7,503 nt of DNA from Alphaproteobacteria bacterium (GTDB taxonomy: Bacteria; Pseudomonadota; Alphaproteobacteria; Micavibrionales; Micavibrionaceae). The position numbers were made by a program, and so were the translations under genes. The stretch lies in assembly GCA_023141075.1 (NCBI GenBank), contig JAGLKL010000063.1, forward strand, positions 1-7,503. The letters are read 5' to 3'. The notes below the pieces were generated by a model. It made no database searches and was not told where the DNA came from. It was given only the letters and a program-made list of their open reading frames with translations. Shown in pieces: positions 6,539-7,503 of the stretch; the stretch's first letter is position 1, and each line of letters begins with the position of its first letter.

Positions 6539-6628
6539 ACTTTTCATAAAACTTTTCTTTTGGGGCAAAAATGAGATTCTCTCCCTGCTCATCTTGCAGC
6601 GCACGGGGAATTGCTCTAGATATTAGAC

Positions 6629-7503
6629 ATGGTTAAAGAAGTAACTGAAAAAATGAAAGAGTACCGCGTTTTAGCGCGCAAATACCGCCCACAGAATTTT
6701 GATACTCTGATCGGACAAGATGCTCTGGTACGAACCTTGAAAAACGCGATAAAGTCGGGACGTATTGCGCACGCCTTCATGCTTACAGGCGTGCGAGGCG
6801 TTGGTAAAACCACTACAGCACGCATAATCGCCAAAGCCCTGAATTACAAAGGCCCGGAGGGTAAAGGCGGTCCGACGAGTGAAGATACCTCTGACTGCTC
6901 TTTATGTCAGGCTATTTCCGAAGACCGTCACCCTGATGTCATTGAGATGGATGCCGCAAGCCGCACCGGCGTGGATGATATACGCGAGATACTTGATGGT
7001 GTGCGCTATGCTCCCACAGAAGCACGTTATAAAATATACGTTATCGACGAGGTGCATATGCTCTCCAAGAATGCGTTTAACGCACTTTTGAAGACTTTAG
7101 AAGAGCCACCCGAGCATGTAAAGTTCATCTTTGCCACCACGGAAATCCGTAAAGTCCCTATCACCGTACTTTCCCGCTGCCAGCGCTTTGACTTGCGACG
7201 CATCGATACCGACCTTCTTGCCCGGCATTTCAAATCAATCTGCGATCAGGAAGGGTATAAAATAGAGGATGAAGCGCTCACCATGATTGCCCGCGCAGCC
7301 GATGGTTCTGTGCGTGATGGACTGAGCCTGCTCGATCAAGCCATGGCATTATCAGATAAAAAGATGACCGCCGTACTTATTCAGGACATGTTAGGCTTAA
7401 CTGATCGTGCGCAAAACCTTGATTTGCTTGAAAAAGTTCTGGAAGGAAATATAGCTGACGCGCTTGACACTATGGATTCGATATACAAAAATGGCGGCGC
7501 TCC
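6629..7503 (+). CDS. dnaX: DNA polymerase III subunit gamma/tau (5' part)
   Basis: The ATPase of the clamp-loader complex, which opens the beta sliding clamp and loads it onto primed DNA; tau also tethers the polymerase and helicase. About 291 residues are present, covering AAA+ domains I-II and the start of domain III; the rest lies beyond the window. Visible motifs are YRVLARKYRPQNFDTLIGQ (12-30), Walker A GVRGVGKTT (54-62), Walker B with the DEVH box VIDEVHML (138-145), LLKTLEEPP (153-161), sensor 1 FIFATTE (166-172), the Ser-Arg-Cys arginine finger SRCQRF (182-187) and sensor 2 DGSVRDGLSLLDQA near 7297-7341. Only two of the four zinc-site cysteines are kept (Cys90 and Cys93; LNC is LNY). 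The start is ATG 6629, preceded by an in-frame TAG at 6617-6619. ATG 6653, nine codons in, is a real alternative because neither has a strong ribosome site. No convincing promoter was found in 6461-6628. Any internal tau/gamma frameshift site would lie outside the window. Confidence 0.97.
   Translation, partial: MVKEVTEKMKEYRVLARKYRPQNFDTLIGQDALVRTLKNAIKSGRIAHAFMLTGVRGVGKTTTARIIAKALNYKGPEGKGGPTSEDTSDCSLCQAISEDRHPDVIEMDAASRTGVDDIREILDGVRYAPTEARYKIYVIDEVHMLSKNAFNALLKTLEEPPEHVKFIFATTEIRKVPITVLSRCQRFDLRRIDTDLLARHFKSICDQEGYKIEDEALTMIARAADGSVRDGLSLLDQAMALSDKKMTAVLIQDMLGLTDRAQNLDLLEKVLEGNIADALDTMDSIYKNGGA

Noticed and set aside
6594..6622. TTGCAG and TAGATA with 17-bp spacing as a dnaX promoter
   Set aside because: The -10 box matches only weakly, and the start would fall about at the ATG, leaving no leader. 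Not strong enough to annotate.

Overview
The window looks chromosomal and most likely alphaproteobacterial. The evidence is an adrenodoxin-type [2Fe-2S] ferredoxin with the FdVI/FdxB-like Cys cluster, a DnaX whose signature runs (MDAASRTG, IDEVHML) are of the alphaproteobacterial kind, and a small SRP RNA upstream of dnaX. Base composition is moderately AT-rich (46% G+C counted over 1381-1500). No genus can be named from the sequence alone.

Positions 1-1310 form a degraded accessory patch. Positions 1-250 are AT-rich non-coding DNA with one promoter-like site. They are followed by an 85-codon fragment of a RepA-like AAA/RecA-fold ATPase on the + strand. This fragment abuts, tail to tail, a minus-strand secreted-protein gene (DUF2511-like C-terminus) that is broken by a one-base frameshift near 695-700. 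That gene is far more AT-rich than its neighbours (19% G+C counted over 841-960), which suggests acquisition by transfer.

Positions 1313-4915 are a block of minus-strand resident genes. In transcription order they are a 752-residue, very acidic, Gln/Pro-rich and probably largely disordered protein, a 13-bp AT-rich hairpin at its stop codon, a new promoter, a six-helix membrane protein of unknown function, the ferredoxin 32 bp behind it, and a strong intrinsic terminator. The membrane protein and ferredoxin probably share one transcript.

Positions 4916-7503 hold the SRP RNA gene (ffs, + strand) with a well-formed sigma70-type promoter. Next comes a 371-residue soluble protein on the minus strand, with weak motif resemblance to the TraB/ChaN/EreA-like fold. 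Last is the 5' part of dnaX (+ strand), cut by the window edge. The ffs-to-dnaX order is common in bacteria; here an opposite-strand gene lies between them. No CRISPR array, tRNA, rRNA or complete mobile element was seen. The less ordinary items are the decayed patch, the acidic protein and the 371-residue protein; none amounts to a demonstrated new system.
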